DNA of 64,000 nucleotides from Tillandsia leiboldiana. Its lineage: Eukaryota; Streptophyta; Magnoliopsida; Poales; Bromeliaceae. Made by a program: the position numbers and the translations under genes. Under the pieces are notes generated by a model. That model was not told the DNA's origin, made no database searches, and saw nothing but the letters and a program-made list of their open reading frames with translations. The stretch is taken from contig JAQNDB010000115.1 in the NCBI GenBank assembly GCA_029204045.2, positions 1 through 64,000 of the forward strand, read 5' to 3'. Positions 23,482-34,922 of this stretch are shown here, piece after piece. The number at the start of each line of letters is the position of its first letter. Within the stretch, counting starts at the first letter, position 1.

Positions 23482-23707
23482 AGAGTCCGGACCGTGGATC
23501 TCAGTCCGGACCCCGAACGTAGGTTTATTCATGTGCAATTCCAGTCTGGACCTTGGAAATTTCAGTCTGGACCCCGAACGTGGAATTATTGAAATTGCAT
23601 GAACAGTCCGGACCGTGGATTGCAGTCCGGACCCCAAATGTCGTCTTTTCTGGAAAAAGTCTGTTTCGCTGAAGCAGTCCGGACCGTCAATTCCAGTCTG
23701 GACTGTC
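23482..23707 (+). promoter_or_regulatory. SA LTR palindrome array (GTCCGGAC type)
   Basis: Eight AGTC(C/T)GGAC sites, most arranged as pairs with TCCGGA starts 19 bp apart and a CCCGAACG-like tail after the second, 60-290 bp upstream of the TATA box. Confidence 0.7.
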
Positions 23708-24032
23708 GTCCTGTAAAATTCCAGAATTGGTTAGTTTTTGATGCTTATCTTCTTCCAATGGTTTCTAACCTATAAATAGACCCTATGATTCATCTTTTAG
23801 GGTAACGCGAAAAATACGACCGAAATAGAAAAATCCACATATAGAGAAGAAAGGAAATACTAGATTTAATTCTATGTTTCTTCATCTATATTATTAATTT
23901 GATTCTAGGTTTTCCAAACTCAGATTTTGAGTAGAATCAAATTAATGAATACTTAGATGGTATTTCCGATCTATTTCTAATCTAAGTATTCGGCGGATCA
24001 TCACCACCCAAAAACAACGATTTTCCCAAAAT

Positions 24033-24218
24033 CGGCGCGTGGACTCGCGTGGCCTTGTGGATTCAAGGTGCAACCGCTCTCGTGGATTCGGAGCGAGGTA
24101 CGTTCGTGGATTCGAAGCGTGCTACTGGGTGAAGAGCGTGGATTCGGTCGGACGTCGTGGACTCGACGTTGGACGCCGTGGATTCGGCGTTGGGCGCTGA
24201 TCGTGGATTCGAGAAGCG
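24033..24218 (+). other. SA LTR mini-hairpin array with TGGATT loops
   Basis: About eight short inverted repeats sharing the loop TGGATT (two read TGGACT), e.g. CCTTG-TGGATT-CAAGG, ACGTCG-TGGACT-CGACGT and ACGCCG-TGGATT-CGGCGT. Downstream of the TATA box, hence in the expected transcript. Confidence 0.75.
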
Positions 24219-24513
24219 TTGCGGAGCGAGCGGAGAAGATCTACCAGGAGCGTATGGAAAAGGTTGAGTCGTCTGTGAGTACGGTATATCACCTTGTACG
24301 TGTTTAATTCTAGTGGATTTCGCCGTGTTATCGGTCCCGTGGTTTTTTACTCCGGTTTGGAGTTTTTCCACATAAAAATCTTGCGTGTTGTTTTTATTTC
24401 CGCATTGGGTTTTATTGCGCAATGATTTTTTTTGAGTGTTTATCGTTTACACCTATTCACCCCCCTCTAGGTGTTTTTTTCCCTCTTTAGATCCAATTAT
24501 ACATAACCCAACA

Positions 24514-24573
24514 GCAACTGCGTTAACTCTTGACACAAAAGGCTTCCAAGTACTCTCTATCCCCCACCGAACA
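24514..24573 (-). other. T3 interior fragment left of T4
   Basis: Sixty bases that continue directly into 50194 once T4 and one copy of GAACA are removed. No coding signal. Confidence 0.6.
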
Positions 24574-25240
24574 TGTCACGCCCCGGGTGTAAACCAGAAC
24601 CCGGGCCCGTCTACAGATCCGCCGAGCACACGGTATTTCCCGCGTACACGAAGCGCCAAACCTGCTAAGATATAAGAGATAATAATAAAAGAGCAATAAA
24701 AACAGAGCTGAACTAAAACTAATACATCTCAGACTGAAGCTGGAAATAAAATACAATACATCTGTATAAATGATACATCAGTCTCTCCCAACTCACCAAA
24801 AATAAATACAACCTGCTAGCAAAAGCCAGTCCCAAAAGTAAAAGTACAACCGTCTGAGGAAACATGGGTACATCAACAATCCAGCTAACTCGCTCATCCT
24901 GCCTCGGTATATATCTACTCAGCCGTCCTCTCTCCTCGACCCGCCGCTGAAAGCCCAGCAGCACCCGCAGAAGACACTGCAAAACAAGGGAGAAGAAAAA
25001 GAGGAAAGAAGAATGGGGGTGAGAACTACTAGTAAACCAGTAGCCTCCCCTAGTGGGTAAAACCTCAAACTCTGACACCCCCACTAGGTCTGCCAGAGGC
25101 AAAAAGAGAAAGAAGTATGGTAAGCAATAATGACTGCTGAAGAAAGGAAACTACCACTGCTATGCCTCTAAATGCAGTCTTAGACTGGAATAACCATATG
25201 TAACAGTAGCCAACCGTCCCAGATGAACCCAATCTGTACC

Positions 25241-25345
25241 GCCCTCATCATCGGGCAAGTAAGGCGCGCCGATGTGATAGCAAAACTCCTACTGCCGCCC
25301 TCATCATCGGGCACATCAGCCGCGCCGATGTGATAGCAAAACTAT
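25241..25345. repeat. 56-bp tandem duplicate
   Basis: Units start at 25241 and 25297 with GCCCTCATCATCGGGCA and GCGCCGATGTGATAGCAAAA. T3's LTR has the same duplicate at 51587-51690. Confidence 0.85.
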
Positions 25346-25538
25346 CACTAACTGTCTGGCCCCGGCCTCCCGAGGGGAACTCGAGGGGAGCGACCCACAC
25401 GAGGAAAGCATCACCGGGCAATAACCGCGCCGGTGTGATAAGTATCAAAAGCAGGACTAGATCACAACTATAAAGCCCCAGTGGAACACACCCCTCCACT
25501 AAAAGAATACTAATTCCCAATCTGATGCACAAATGAAC

Positions 25539-25820
25539 ATCCGGTCAATCGCCCAAAATCCGCGATCGCCGCAGTACCTCACAATCCACAACTAGGTCTC
25601 ACAACCGACCTCCGGTCAACCGCCCAATATCCGCGGCCACCGAAATAACCCATAATCACAAACATGTCCCACATCCGACATCCGGTCAACCGCCTACTGT
25701 CCGCGGTAGCCGCTATACCCCACAACCCATAATCGGGTGAAATAATTTGTATCCGGTCAACCGCCTACTATCCGTGGTAGCCGCAATACCCCACAACCCA
25801 CAATCAAATACCACCTGTCC
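25539..25820. repeat. ~71-bp minisatellite with stem-loops, four units
   Basis: Units begin near 25539, 25611, 25681 and 25752. The core is CCGGTCAACCGCC..., then TATCCGCGGT, which can fold with ACCGC pairing GCGGT. Related LTRs have two (T1, S1) or four (T3) units. Confidence 0.85.
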
Positions 25821-26592
25821 CCGACCCTAAGGTCCTGGCTACACTATCCCGTACCCCTGCTCAAACCCGAGCAACAATAACCACCTGACTCACATAAGGA
25901 GAAGGGAAGCAAACATGGTTTATCCTAAGTCAAGTTCCAGCATGAAAGTGTAGCGATAAAAGATGGCCTATCTAGATGTCCAAACAAGCATGCATATGTC
26001 CTCATGAAAGATAAAGAGAGTGTGCCAAATAGTGGTTCCACATGTGTATCGATTAATAGCTCCGCATAGATATAACCATCATGCTAAAATCATTATCTAT
26101 CCACACATGTCTAAAATCCACAATTTTCCCTCACCTAAATCATCCACCTATGCATGTCCCAAAAGATCCTCAAGTGGTATCCTCCCACAAGACATTTCAT
26201 TTTATCCCAACATGAAAGTAAATTCCACATGCAAGGTTAAGTGCCAATACTATATCCATACAAACATGTATAAATCCCAACCACTATCAGATTTCCACAT
26301 TTGTAATTTCCATATGATAGGCTCACAATTATTTTAATTTAAGCATGCATGTCCATAGTTGATCATTCAATGTAACCAATGAGAGGATCTCTCTAATATT
26401 CCTTGGTGTAAGTTTTTATAGGATCCACAAGGATCTAAATAGGTACTATCAAACAACTAGAGGGGGGGTGAATAGGTGTAATACTTAAAAAACTCAATCT
26501 CAGTGCAAAATAAAAACCAATGCGGAAAATAAAAATAGCACACCGAGATATACGTGGAAACTCCAATCCAGGAGAAAAACCACGGGACCAAC

Positions 26593-26815
26593 ACGCAATA
26601 ACAATCCAATAAGAATAGAAGAATAACAAGGTGATTACCGACTCCACGGACTCAAACCCCTCCTTCAACTTCTTCGGACCTTGCGCTCACCGATTGGATG
26701 TCCACGCAATAACAATCCACTAAGAAAAGAAGAATAACAAGGTGATTACCGTCTCCACGGATTCAACCCCTCCTTCAACTTCTTCGGACCTTGCGCTCCA
26801 CCGATTGCACGTCCA
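26593..26815. repeat. 111-bp tandem duplicate in the SB-type LTR
   Basis: Two units starting ACGCAATAACAATCCA(A/C)TAAG at 26593 and 26704. Sister copies are at 37761-37983 and, on the other strand, in SB2 at 40110-40331 and 48282-48503. Confidence 0.88.
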
Positions 26816-26820
26816 CTGCA

Positions 26821-26932
26821 CACGTTCGAATCCACGAACGCCACTCGAATCCACGAGCACACGTTTCGAATCCACGAAACGCCTTCAGCACACCGAATCC
26901 ACGATGCCACGTCGAATCCACGACGCAAACTC
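26821..26932 (-). other. SB1 3' LTR mini-hairpin array
   Basis: Five inverted repeats on the minus strand: CGTCG/CGACG, CATCG/CGGTG (one wobble), GTTTCG/CGAAAC, CTCG/CGAG and CGTTCG/CGAACG, every one around TGGATT. Confidence 0.78.
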
Positions 26933-27234
26933 AGCCGATAAGAATATTGGCTTCGATGGTGATCCTTTGCTTAGATTCTCATTGAGGAACCGTAGAAGAA
27001 ATCTCTAAGCAAAGACTAGATCAATTCGACAAAAGATATGTTCTTGAAAGAACCGTCGAATTGACCTAAAAGAGGCGAAAGAGAAGAACGGTAAAAACCA
27101 GCCTCTAGGGTTGCTCTCGAGTGTTTCTGAATTGATCGGTATTAGTCACCCTCGTCGAGAAACCCTAAGTATCTATTTATAACCCTTGGAAAAAGATAAA
27201 AGTCGGTTTAGTAATTTTATCCCGATAGGGCATT

Positions 27235-27455
27235 GTGTACCGGTACCAAATAACGTGTTCCGGTACGCAATGGTGCAAACACAGATTTTTGTATTGTGTT
27301 CCGGTACGCAAGTCTGTGTTCCGGTACGCAATGCAAATTACAGAAAATTCTGTGTCGGGTTAGAGGAACTCAAAGTGTGGTTCCGGTACGCAATATAAAA
27401 ACTGATTTTTCCAAGATAAACTTTATCCAAAACAAACCAAGTACCGGAATCCAAA
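27235..27455 (-). promoter_or_regulatory. SB1 3' LTR palindrome array (GTACCGGWAC type)
   Basis: Repeated GCGTACCGGAACAC words and one GGTACCGGTAC (element strand), occupying the place of the GATCCGGATC array of SB2 and SC, upstream of the TATA box TATAAATAG complement at about 27172-27180. Confidence 0.65.
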
Positions 27456-30400
27456 CTTAAATTAAGTTGTAAGTTAAAACCAAGTTCGTAAAACCAAGTC
27501 TAAACCGGTTTTGTCACGCCCCGGGGTCGAAACTGCGACCCGGGCTCGCCAACAGATCCGCCACCTATGCCCAACCCGCATAGGCGAAGCGTCCTACCTG
27601 CAAAAAGAGCTACAGCTAACAGATATCAGAGCTAAAAGATAAAACTGCTATAGAAATGAAATCAACCACTGTACAACTGAAGATAAAACAACAAGGTCCA
27701 TCTCCCAAAAATGATAATCATACAATAACCTTGAGTACAAAACTCATAGCTCAACAGGGAGATATCTCAAATAAAACATCAGTGTACAAGCTCTCAATAC
27801 ATCATATCCTCACTACATCAGTCTCTCAAAAGAGGAAATAAATACCAATCTACCGACTATACTGAAGATCTCCTCAAAAGGGGGTACCGCTACTCTCCAA
27901 AGATGGGTCTGGATCTAGCTCGCTACTCCCTCACCACGCACAGCAACCACAGAACGGCAACACCCGCCAAGACTCTGCAAAACAAAGGAGAGAAAGGACA
28001 AAAAGGGGGAAAACCCCCAACGGGCGTGAGAACTACGCAAAAAGGGAGTTCTCAGTGGGTATCGCCACTAGGCCCGACGATCTGCCCACCAAGACTACTA
28101 GAGGCAAAAGATAACTAATGCAGTAAGACTTAAAGAAGAAGCAGAAGACACTCTACAGCTACCATGCCTCTATCTGAATGCTCAAATGGGGAAACTCTGA
28201 TAAATATATGCAACACTCGCACACGAGGTGCTCAATCGACCCAATCGAGCTGACTGCCACATCGGGTCCAGTCAAACCTGCGCCCACCTACAACCACCTC
28301 CCGCTGACGGGCAGGAATTACGTAGGGCGTCCAAACGGACTAACTCGCTATCGAGTAGTGGCTCATGCAGGCTATAGTCAAATCCATGCCCTCTCTCTCT
28401 CAGAACGGAAAGACTCAAGATGCTCAACCTCTCACACAATGGTCAAAGAACCCACAACGACCACGGGACCACCGTCAAACCCCAAACGGTTCCCAACAAC
28501 ACTAGCACTGGACTACACACAGCCGCTAGACTCCGCTCAGTCCCCCTGACATGAGTGTAACCATGAAGTAACTGTCTGGAAATAAACCCAATCTGATACC
28601 ACCAGTAGAACTGGTACTGCCTGCTCTGCCGCGACGGGTATGCCAGCCTACGCATAACACCGAAGCAAAGGAGTCCCAAGGACTCAAAGTCTGTCAGCCG
28701 CGCACTCCGGAGTGGCACTCGTGGGGAGCGACCCACACGAGTAAAGTATCTCTGTAACCAGTATCACTGTAACAAGTCTCACGATATAGCAGGACCGGAT
28801 CACGACTCTGATCAAAGTGGGAAAACTCATCCACTAAAGGGAAACCCGATCCCTACACGGATACAAGAGTAAATGATAAGTGGAAACTCCATCCACTAGA
28901 GGAAAGTCTAATACCCAATCTGATACATCAATAAATATCCGGTCAACCGCCCAATATCCGCGGTTGCCGCAATACCCTGCCGTCCATAACCAAAGTACTA
29001 TAACCGACCTCCGGTCAACCGCCCAAAGTCCGCGGTCACCGCCAAAACCCTGCCAGCCGCAATCCAGCACAACCCGTCCCTGTCACCAATGTCCCTGCTA
29101 CACTACCCCAGACCCCGGCTCGCACCCGAGCAACACAGACCGCCTGACTAACAAGAAGGAGAAAGGAATAACATGGTTTCTCCTAAGTCAAGTTCCAATA
29201 TGAAAGTGTAGCAGTAAAAGATGGCCTATCTAGATGTCCATACAAGCATGCATTTGTCCTCAAAGCAAAATAAAGAAAGATAAACCTCATGCCAAAATTA
29301 TCAATGACCATACCTATCCATAATCCTCAATCCAAAACGGCTCCTCAGGGTAGAACCTGCACATAACTACATAATCCTATCCCAATGCATAAACCAGCCT
29401 CATAACAGGTTATGTGCTAATATGGCATGATAATTAATCATATATGGTAACCTTGCCTTAGGTGGGCTTCCACTAATCACCAACATGAATATTTGATTAT
29501 ACCATTGTCATACTATGAGAAATTCACTTGCAATTTCCATAAAATCCTCACTGTTAAACTTACCGATCAATTCCAGCTATTGTACCGTACACCTGCATGC
29601 AATGCTAACATATAACAATATAGAGAACCGTCCACCGGTTCCGGGAATAAGGCACCCACCTGAAAAGCTGACTGTCCAAAGCCCAACAGCTGAAAACACC
29701 AGATAACTCTAATCCCTTGCTCCAATAAGTTCAGCACACCCGTAACTCTCCTGGCACAATACAAAGTCCACTATTACACATACATTCCAAAATCTGCTCT
29801 CACACACACATACCACAACAGTCCCAGAAATGCTTAATTTTCACCTGCAGCAAGAGCCCAGAAAATTCCCAGAAAAATATCACCGCGATCCTCGCGTCGA
29901 TAGCTTCGCAACGGTAGCTTGCACGCCCAAATCTGAGTTCGGTAAGCCAAGATATAAATTCGACAGGGTGGTACACTCCCAAGATTTCAGCACAAAAAGA
30001 CTGTAGCACTGTACACAGAGAAACAGTGATTTTCACCTCTGATGAAATCTCAGAAAAATCCAAGAAAAATACGAGCGCGTTCCTTGCGATCTGAAGATGA
30101 AAAAGTTGTATAAGCTCGTTTCCGTCTGACGCTCGTGCGCAAAGATATGGCCAAAACACCTCGATGCTGTCCCACAAAGCCAAACAGAAAATGGGTCACA
30201 GTGTTGCCTCGGGATCCGTGCCAAAAACTCGAAACGGGAAAGCGCGATCAAAATGAAAGATGAAGCCCTACCTCTTAGGAGTCTGTCGGCGCAAGAATCA
30301 CAGAAAAAGGATCTCGGGGTAGCCCAGGGGAGCCAAAACACTGCGGCTGCGACGAAGGGGAACACAGGAAAAGCAACGTCGCGCCGCGCCGTAAAATCCA

Positions 30401-30541
30401 GAACCTCGGGATGCGTGCTCCTAAAATCGTAGAACTTGGCAGGAAGATCAAGAATTAAGAGATGAACAAGTCTTCTTCAAGGTGCTCGGGCAGAAGATGC
30501 GCGGGTTGGGAGAAAAGAGCCAAAGAAGAAGGCTCGGGTGC

Positions 30542-30549
30542 TATTTATA
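30542..30549 (-). promoter_or_regulatory. TATA box of solo LTR S1
   Basis: Minus strand TATAAATA in CTGCCTATAAATAGCACC, next to the G-box zone. Confidence 0.6.
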
Positions 30550-30719
30550 GGCAGCAGAAAACAATTGGGAAAATTCCCATTGTGTCCCAATTTCCGGGCG
30601 CCCGAAACTTTTCGGGCGCGCACAGTGCGGCCCGGCCCACAACTTTCGGGCGCGCACAGTGTGGCCCAGCCCAAAATACGCGGTCGGACGGGATCCAGGC
30701 TTCGTCCGACCCGCCCCAG

Positions 30720-31090
30720 CGCTCGCCACGTGTCGCCCGAACAGGCAACAGCCAAACCGGCGTCCCGCGCTCTGCCACGTGGCGTTGACCGTGCCTGCCC
30801 CGCGCACGTTGCCCCTGCTGACCCGCGCGTACGGCCACCTGCCCGCCGGTACGGCCACCTGCCCGCCTGCCAGCGCACGTCGCCCCACCTGCCACGCACA
30901 GTACCCCGTCCAATGGGGAGGCGCCACGTGTCACACCCTTCGCCTGCTGCGCCCGGTGTACGAAATTTCAATGCACCGAACCAGTATGCAGATGCCACGT
31001 GTCCAAGCCAGTCCACCGTGCACCACCGGCCTGCACCGTGAACCCAGACCACAACACCGACCAGTAAGAACCTGCCACGTGTCCCTTCCG
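30720..31090 (-). promoter_or_regulatory. G-box array in solo LTR S1
   Basis: GCCACGTGTC, GCCACGTGGC and similar words repeated between GC-rich tracts, with a CCAAT box upstream of GGCGCCACGTGTC at about 30910. Confidence 0.55.
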
Positions 31091-31610
31091 CGGGTGCACG
31101 ACGGCCGCGTGGACCGCGCACCTGACCGCGCCCCCGCGCGCCTGCCCGCGCCCCTGTGCGCCTGCCCGTGGCCGCGCGCGGCCTTCCGCCGCTGCCCGCC
31201 GCCGCCGGATGCCGCCGGCGATCGCCGGAAATACTGTTCCGGCCATGAACAGTAATTTTACTGTAGCAAGCTCCGAAAAATACAAGTAAATAGCCCATCT
31301 TGACCGTTTTCGCGCGCTGATTCCAAATCCGGCGTCCATTTTGCCAAATTCCACTCCTATAATTTGCCGGAGGCTCCCGGAAAGGTATTTTTAATCCGAA
31401 TTTCGCGCCGAGCCTAAATTGATATCCACTCTGCGCGTAAACTCTTCTAAACATCCGACGGGGTCCCCCGATTACCCACGTGATCCATTTTAAGCCCCGA
31501 GTCCATCTCTTGTGTCCAAATTGGCGCGCGAACACCGCCGACATGCCACGTAGGCTTCCAGAAGCTGCTGGTCACACTGTAGAAGCCCTGCAAAGATCCG
31601 GGTCACCACA

Positions 31611-31817
31611 GGTTTTCATTAATTTCCTGTTTCCAATGATTATAAACGAACTTTAATCACCATGATTTAATTTAATCATACCTGAGTGTTATCTTGAGCT
31701 CATGTTGAATCTTCAATGAGTCTTCGAAGGCTGATTTGACAATTTGATCCCTTTAAGACTCCGACTCAACTCACTGACTTGACTCACGAAATATGCCAAT
31801 ACCAAAAAGCCGTAACA
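31611..31817 (-). repeat. SB1 3' LTR, second segment
   Basis: Duplicated GGTTT, then the remaining 202 bases of the LTR to GCCGTAACA at 31817 (the complement of the TGTTACGG start). Confidence 0.9.
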
Positions 31818-32330
31818 ATCTCCCCCTTTGGCAATTTCGTGACAAAACCCAAAAAATACATAAAAACGCTCAAGCCACTCATCTTAAACCAAAAATTCGA
31901 AATTCAATGTCATCACCAAAACATTGATTTTCTTTGCGTGAAAGATCCAATAAATACAAATTACATTTGAACCAAACAGTCCTAGAACATACTCTATGAC
32001 TTAGGACTTGGAGTCTTAAAGTGATGTAATTCCTGCAAAACAAAACTCCAAACAAAATCAAACGTTAGTCGTTAGAAGTTAAAATCCTACATTTGATTCG
32101 TCTTCCATTTGGTTCTTTTGTTTTTCCAGCTTTTTGTTTTGTGGCTCTTTCAATCTTTTCTTTATCTCCCCCTATCTTGAGTATCCGTGTTCTCCATGTT
32201 CTCCCCCTGTCTTGAGCATCTATGTTCTTCCCCTTTGTGATGTAATCATTATTTTCTGTCTCCCCCTTTTTATGATATGTCCATGAGTATGTCCATCATT
32301 TCCGTTCTCCCCCTTTTTGTCACAAATTGT
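31818..32330 (-). other. SB1 polypurine tract and PPT-like repeats
   Basis: The PPT proper is AAAGGGGGAGAT next to the LTR (31818-31829). Further upstream in element direction, between about 32160 and 32330, several AAGGGGGAGA-like words recur. SB2 shows the same arrangement at 46828-46965. Repeated PPT-like tracts are a reported Sirevirus trait. The stretch in between has no ORF. Confidence 0.7.
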
Positions 32331-32457
32331 CAAACAGTTAATATAAACAAAAAGTAAAAATACTAGGAGGATAAGTTCTTAGTTACAAGACGATTAGAGT
32401 TCTTGTTCATCACAACGTGAAAAGAAACTGAAAACCAAAAACAAGAAGGAAAAGAAA

Positions 32458-33822
32458 TCACTCATCCTCATTTGAATCATCATCATCATCATGTGATGTT
32501 GGTCCATGCGATGTACTCGGTGCTGTTGCGCCAGTGACCACATCATCATGTTTGCACCCAAGGATATCGAAGATTTTCTTTAAACCATCCTCAAGTTTCT
32601 TGAAGCCTTGCTCCATCCTTTGCTCCATCTTTTGCTTTAATGAACGAACATCCCGATGCAAGGTTTGAAGAGTTATGACCTCATCTGGTTCAGGAGATTC
32701 TTGACGAGGTGGTGCACTCACTGTCGCTTCACTTGCATAGGCTTTTGTATGCCCAAAAGTCTTCAAAGTGCTAATCGACTTGGCCAACGTGATTCCATCA
32801 ATTGCCCCCAAGCCATAATCATATTTGGCACAAGAAATGTCCACTCCGTGATCTTCCAGAATACGAGTAATCAAGATTGGATACGGTAGAAGGTCACGTT
32901 GCCTTGATCCTTCAATGACATGTACCATCTGCTGCCAAATGAGAAATGGAATGTTGGTGTTAATTCCATTTGCACTTTCCGGGTGACCGAGGAAAAAGAG
33001 AAGTAACAATCTATCCCATCGAATCCTTTTGGTCCCCAGTGTGGGCAATAGGTTGTAGCATACAATTAAGGACAAAATATGATACTCTGGTTTTAGGTCC
33101 TTTGATTCAACATATGATCTGTTCGTGTGCGTCCCTGTCTTGCAAATAGAGTCCACAACCATATCCCAATGGGTGTCATGTTGGAAATTTCCATCAGTAT
33201 AATAAAGACCAGTAGTGTCAACAGCTAATCCAAGGTTTGCACCAATTACTGCTGGAGTAATGTCAAACTTGACGTCTCTAACTGTTGTTTCAAAGACGAA
33301 GGCTCCGGTGTCATGGTCTTTTTGAAGTATGTTACCTCGCATGTAGAATTCCCTGATGATCTCCACACAAAAACCCATCTTAGGTTGAACTCTCCCAAGT
33401 GGCCGAATATGGCTTCGTTCCAAAAGCCTTGCAAAGTCTGGCACCTCACGACATAGCTCGTTAAAGTTCACGTGTCGCTCTCCAATGCATGTGCGGTTTG
33501 CAAATCTGGCACGGCGTTTTGCACTCACATGCGGTTCACTTTCATCAACATTTGATCTCCGTTGAGAGCGCTCGCTTATTGCCGGTCCACCGGTACTTCT
33601 ACGCGGAGGAGAATCCGCACCCTTCTTTTTCCTTAGAGCCAAAGGTGCTTTTCCCTTTCCTTGAACTGATTCCTCTTCATATTCTGAGGAATGTTCAGAT
33701 TCTAAGCTTGTTGAATCCTCGTTGCATGATCGCTTGGTAGCCTTTTTCTTTCCAGAACCGTGACCACGTCCACTTCCAGTGGCCATCAAAATCACTAGTG
33801 CAAGAAGCCATGAAAATGCCAT
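32458..33822 (-). CDS. SB1 env-like / extra 3' ORF (454 aa), intact
   Basis: An intact ORF between the conserved non-coding block and the 3' LTR, the position of the env-like ORF of Sireviruses. The N-terminus is hydrophobic (residues 2-12, a possible signal or membrane anchor), followed by a second Met at 13 and a Lys/Ser-rich acidic-basic region. CIGERHVNFNEL marks a domain shared with the partial SC ORF at 62018 and resembling the 'putative plant transposon protein' family. A long helical stretch near 381-421 (LHRDVRSLKQKMEQRMEQGF) is a likely coiled coil, and the tail is Asp-rich. Its function is unknown; envelope activity is unproven. It is intact although the gag of this element is dead. 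A leader intron seems to end 3 bases before the ATG. Confidence 0.82.
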   Translation of the reverse strand: MAFSWLLALVILMATGSGRGHGSGKKKATKRSCNEDSTSLESEHSSEYEEESVQGKGKAPLALRKKKGADSPPRRSTGGPAISERSQRRSNVDESEPHVSAKRRARFANRTCIGERHVNFNELCREVPDFARLLERSHIRPLGRVQPKMGFCVEIIREFYMRGNILQKDHDTGAFVFETTVRDVKFDITPAVIGANLGLAVDTTGLYYTDGNFQHDTHWDMVVDSICKTGTHTNRSYVESKDLKPEYHILSLIVCYNLLPTLGTKRIRWDRLLLLFFLGHPESANGINTNIPFLIWQQMVHVIEGSRQRDLLPYPILITRILEDHGVDISCAKYDYGLGAIDGITLAKSISTLKTFGHTKAYASEATVSAPPRQESPEPDEVITLQTLHRDVRSLKQKMEQRMEQGFKKLEDGLKKIFDILGCKHDDVVTGATAPSTSHGPTSHDDDDDSNEDE

Positions 33823-34560
33823 TTCCTACAAAGAACACAATGTACTATGATTTGATCGTATAGGAAGGCTTAAACATGTCTAAGAAACATTCTAAACATG
33901 TCACAATTGATGATTCATCATTTAAAATTCATTTATATTAAAAGTCCTAATTCTCAATATCTTTTATGCTAAGAACATATGAAAATGTTAGATTCAATCA
34001 AATAAGCATGGAAACATGAATCTAATTAGATAGAAAGCAACCATATATGTTCTAAACATGAATTAAGAGTGATTTAAGCAAGAGATTTCATTTGGAGTAA
34101 GGATCAACTCAAAAATCCCAAAATAAAACATCAAAACCTAAAAACTAGGGTTTTGAAGCAAAAGTAAGCAAGATTAATGAAGAAACTTACAAATCAAAGC
34201 AACAAATCACTTGATCTTGATGAAAAACCCCTTAGAGATGTTTTAGAGAGAGAGAGGGAGGGTTTTGAAGTGGGAGAGATGAAATAAAAACATTGTAGTT
34301 TCGGAATATAAAGAATCCCAGATCTCGTACCGGTACCAGAAGTCGCGTACCGGTACGCAGTGTAAAAACTGAAAAACCATCGTTCGGGATCCGGATTGAC
34401 AGGCAGGGGGGATCCGGATCCGCAATGTAGTTCCGGTACTAAAAATGTAGTACCCGTACGCAAGTGAAAAACCAGAAAACTTCACATTCGGGATCCGGAT
34501 TGGATTTTCTAATCCGGATTGGATTTTCAGGTACTAAAAAGCAGGTACCGGAACAACAGA
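33823..34560 (-). promoter_or_regulatory. SB1 internal promoter-like region and leader intron of the 3' ORF
   Basis: In element direction: a mixed array of CCGG palindromes (34556-34327, both GTACCGGTAC and GATCCGGATC types), a TATA-like TTTATATT near 34304-34313, a CT-rich leader (CTCCCTCTCTCTCTC), then a splice donor GTAAGT at 34190-34185 and an acceptor TTCTTTGTAG ending at 33826, giving a 365-nt intron. The same order occurs in SC. Promoter and intron are inferred. Confidence 0.5.
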
Positions 34561-34922
34561 GCCTAAAAGCAAAAATTTCTTGAAACAAATCCAAATTTTG
34601 GAATCTTTTCAAATACCGATTTGTATACCATCAAGAAATCCATTTAAGTGCTTTGAAAAACAATGAATTCACATAGATGTCATTCAATCCAATTAATTAT
34701 AAAAATTAAAAAGATTTACTCCAAAATCATGAAAAATAAAGGTAAAACATTATAAACCGTTTTTCATGTTATATTCATCAAACACAAGTCATCAAAAATA
34801 ATCTTGAGATCCAAAGTCTATCAAGATGTAACGGATTTACACAGATGACTTACGGAGATTTCCAAACGACATCAATCTTGAATTCTACCCTTTCAAATTG
34901 AGATAAGCACTAAAATACCTAA

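Larger units (their letters stand above)
23097..24513 (+). mobile_element. SA: headless 3' end of a Ty1/copia Sirevirus
   Basis: 161 bp of 3' interior resembling the matching part of SB2 (about 47130-47287), the PPT AAAGGGGGAGAT at 23246-23257, then a complete LTR 23258-24513 (TGTTACGG ... ACCCAACA). The rest of the element is missing: T1 abuts it and the DNA left of T1 is unrelated. The base after the LTR starts T3 interior sequence, so GCAAC (24514) would be half of its TSD. Confidence 0.85.
23258..24513 (+). repeat. SA 3' LTR (1256 bp)
   Basis: TGTTACGG ... CCCAACA. It contains an AGTCCGGACC array (23482-23707), a TATA box TATAAATA at 23771 and a mini-hairpin array (24033-24218). The second half is nearly the same as the SC LTR, while the palindrome array differs in sequence. 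Confidence 0.9.
24574..26406 (-). repeat. T4 solo LTR, first segment
   Basis: Contains a 56-bp duplicate at 25241 and a ~71-bp stem-loop minisatellite at 25539. The last part (about 25900-26400) is AT-richer without visible features. It ends at the SB1 insertion. Confidence 0.88.
26407..27511 (-). repeat. SB1 3' LTR, first segment
   Basis: Starts TGTAAG (the complement of the LTR end) and runs to the S1 insertion. It contains a 111-bp tandem duplicate (26593-26815), the hairpin array (26821-26932), a TATA box complement near 27172 and the palindrome array (27235-27455). Confidence 0.9.
27512..31610 (-). mobile_element. S1: Tekay-type solo LTR (4.1 kb) inside SB1 3' LTR
   Basis: Begins TGTCACGCCCCGGGG and ends GGTCACCACA, flanked by GGTTT (27507-27511 and 31611-31615). 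The SB1 5' LTR carries the empty site at about 38676-38686, proving insertion after SB1 arrived. It contains two stem-loop minisatellite units (28937-29050), a TATA box complement at 30542 and a G-box zone at 30720-31090. It is related to the T2 LTRs. No coding content. Confidence 0.92.

Noticed and set aside
24068..24307. Short frames rich in Trp-Ile-Arg and Asp-Ser-Arg (also 26742-27008, 39989-40171, 48161-48343, 54813-55151)
   Set aside because: They are translations of the TGGATT mini-hairpin array, which is better explained as structured non-coding sequence.
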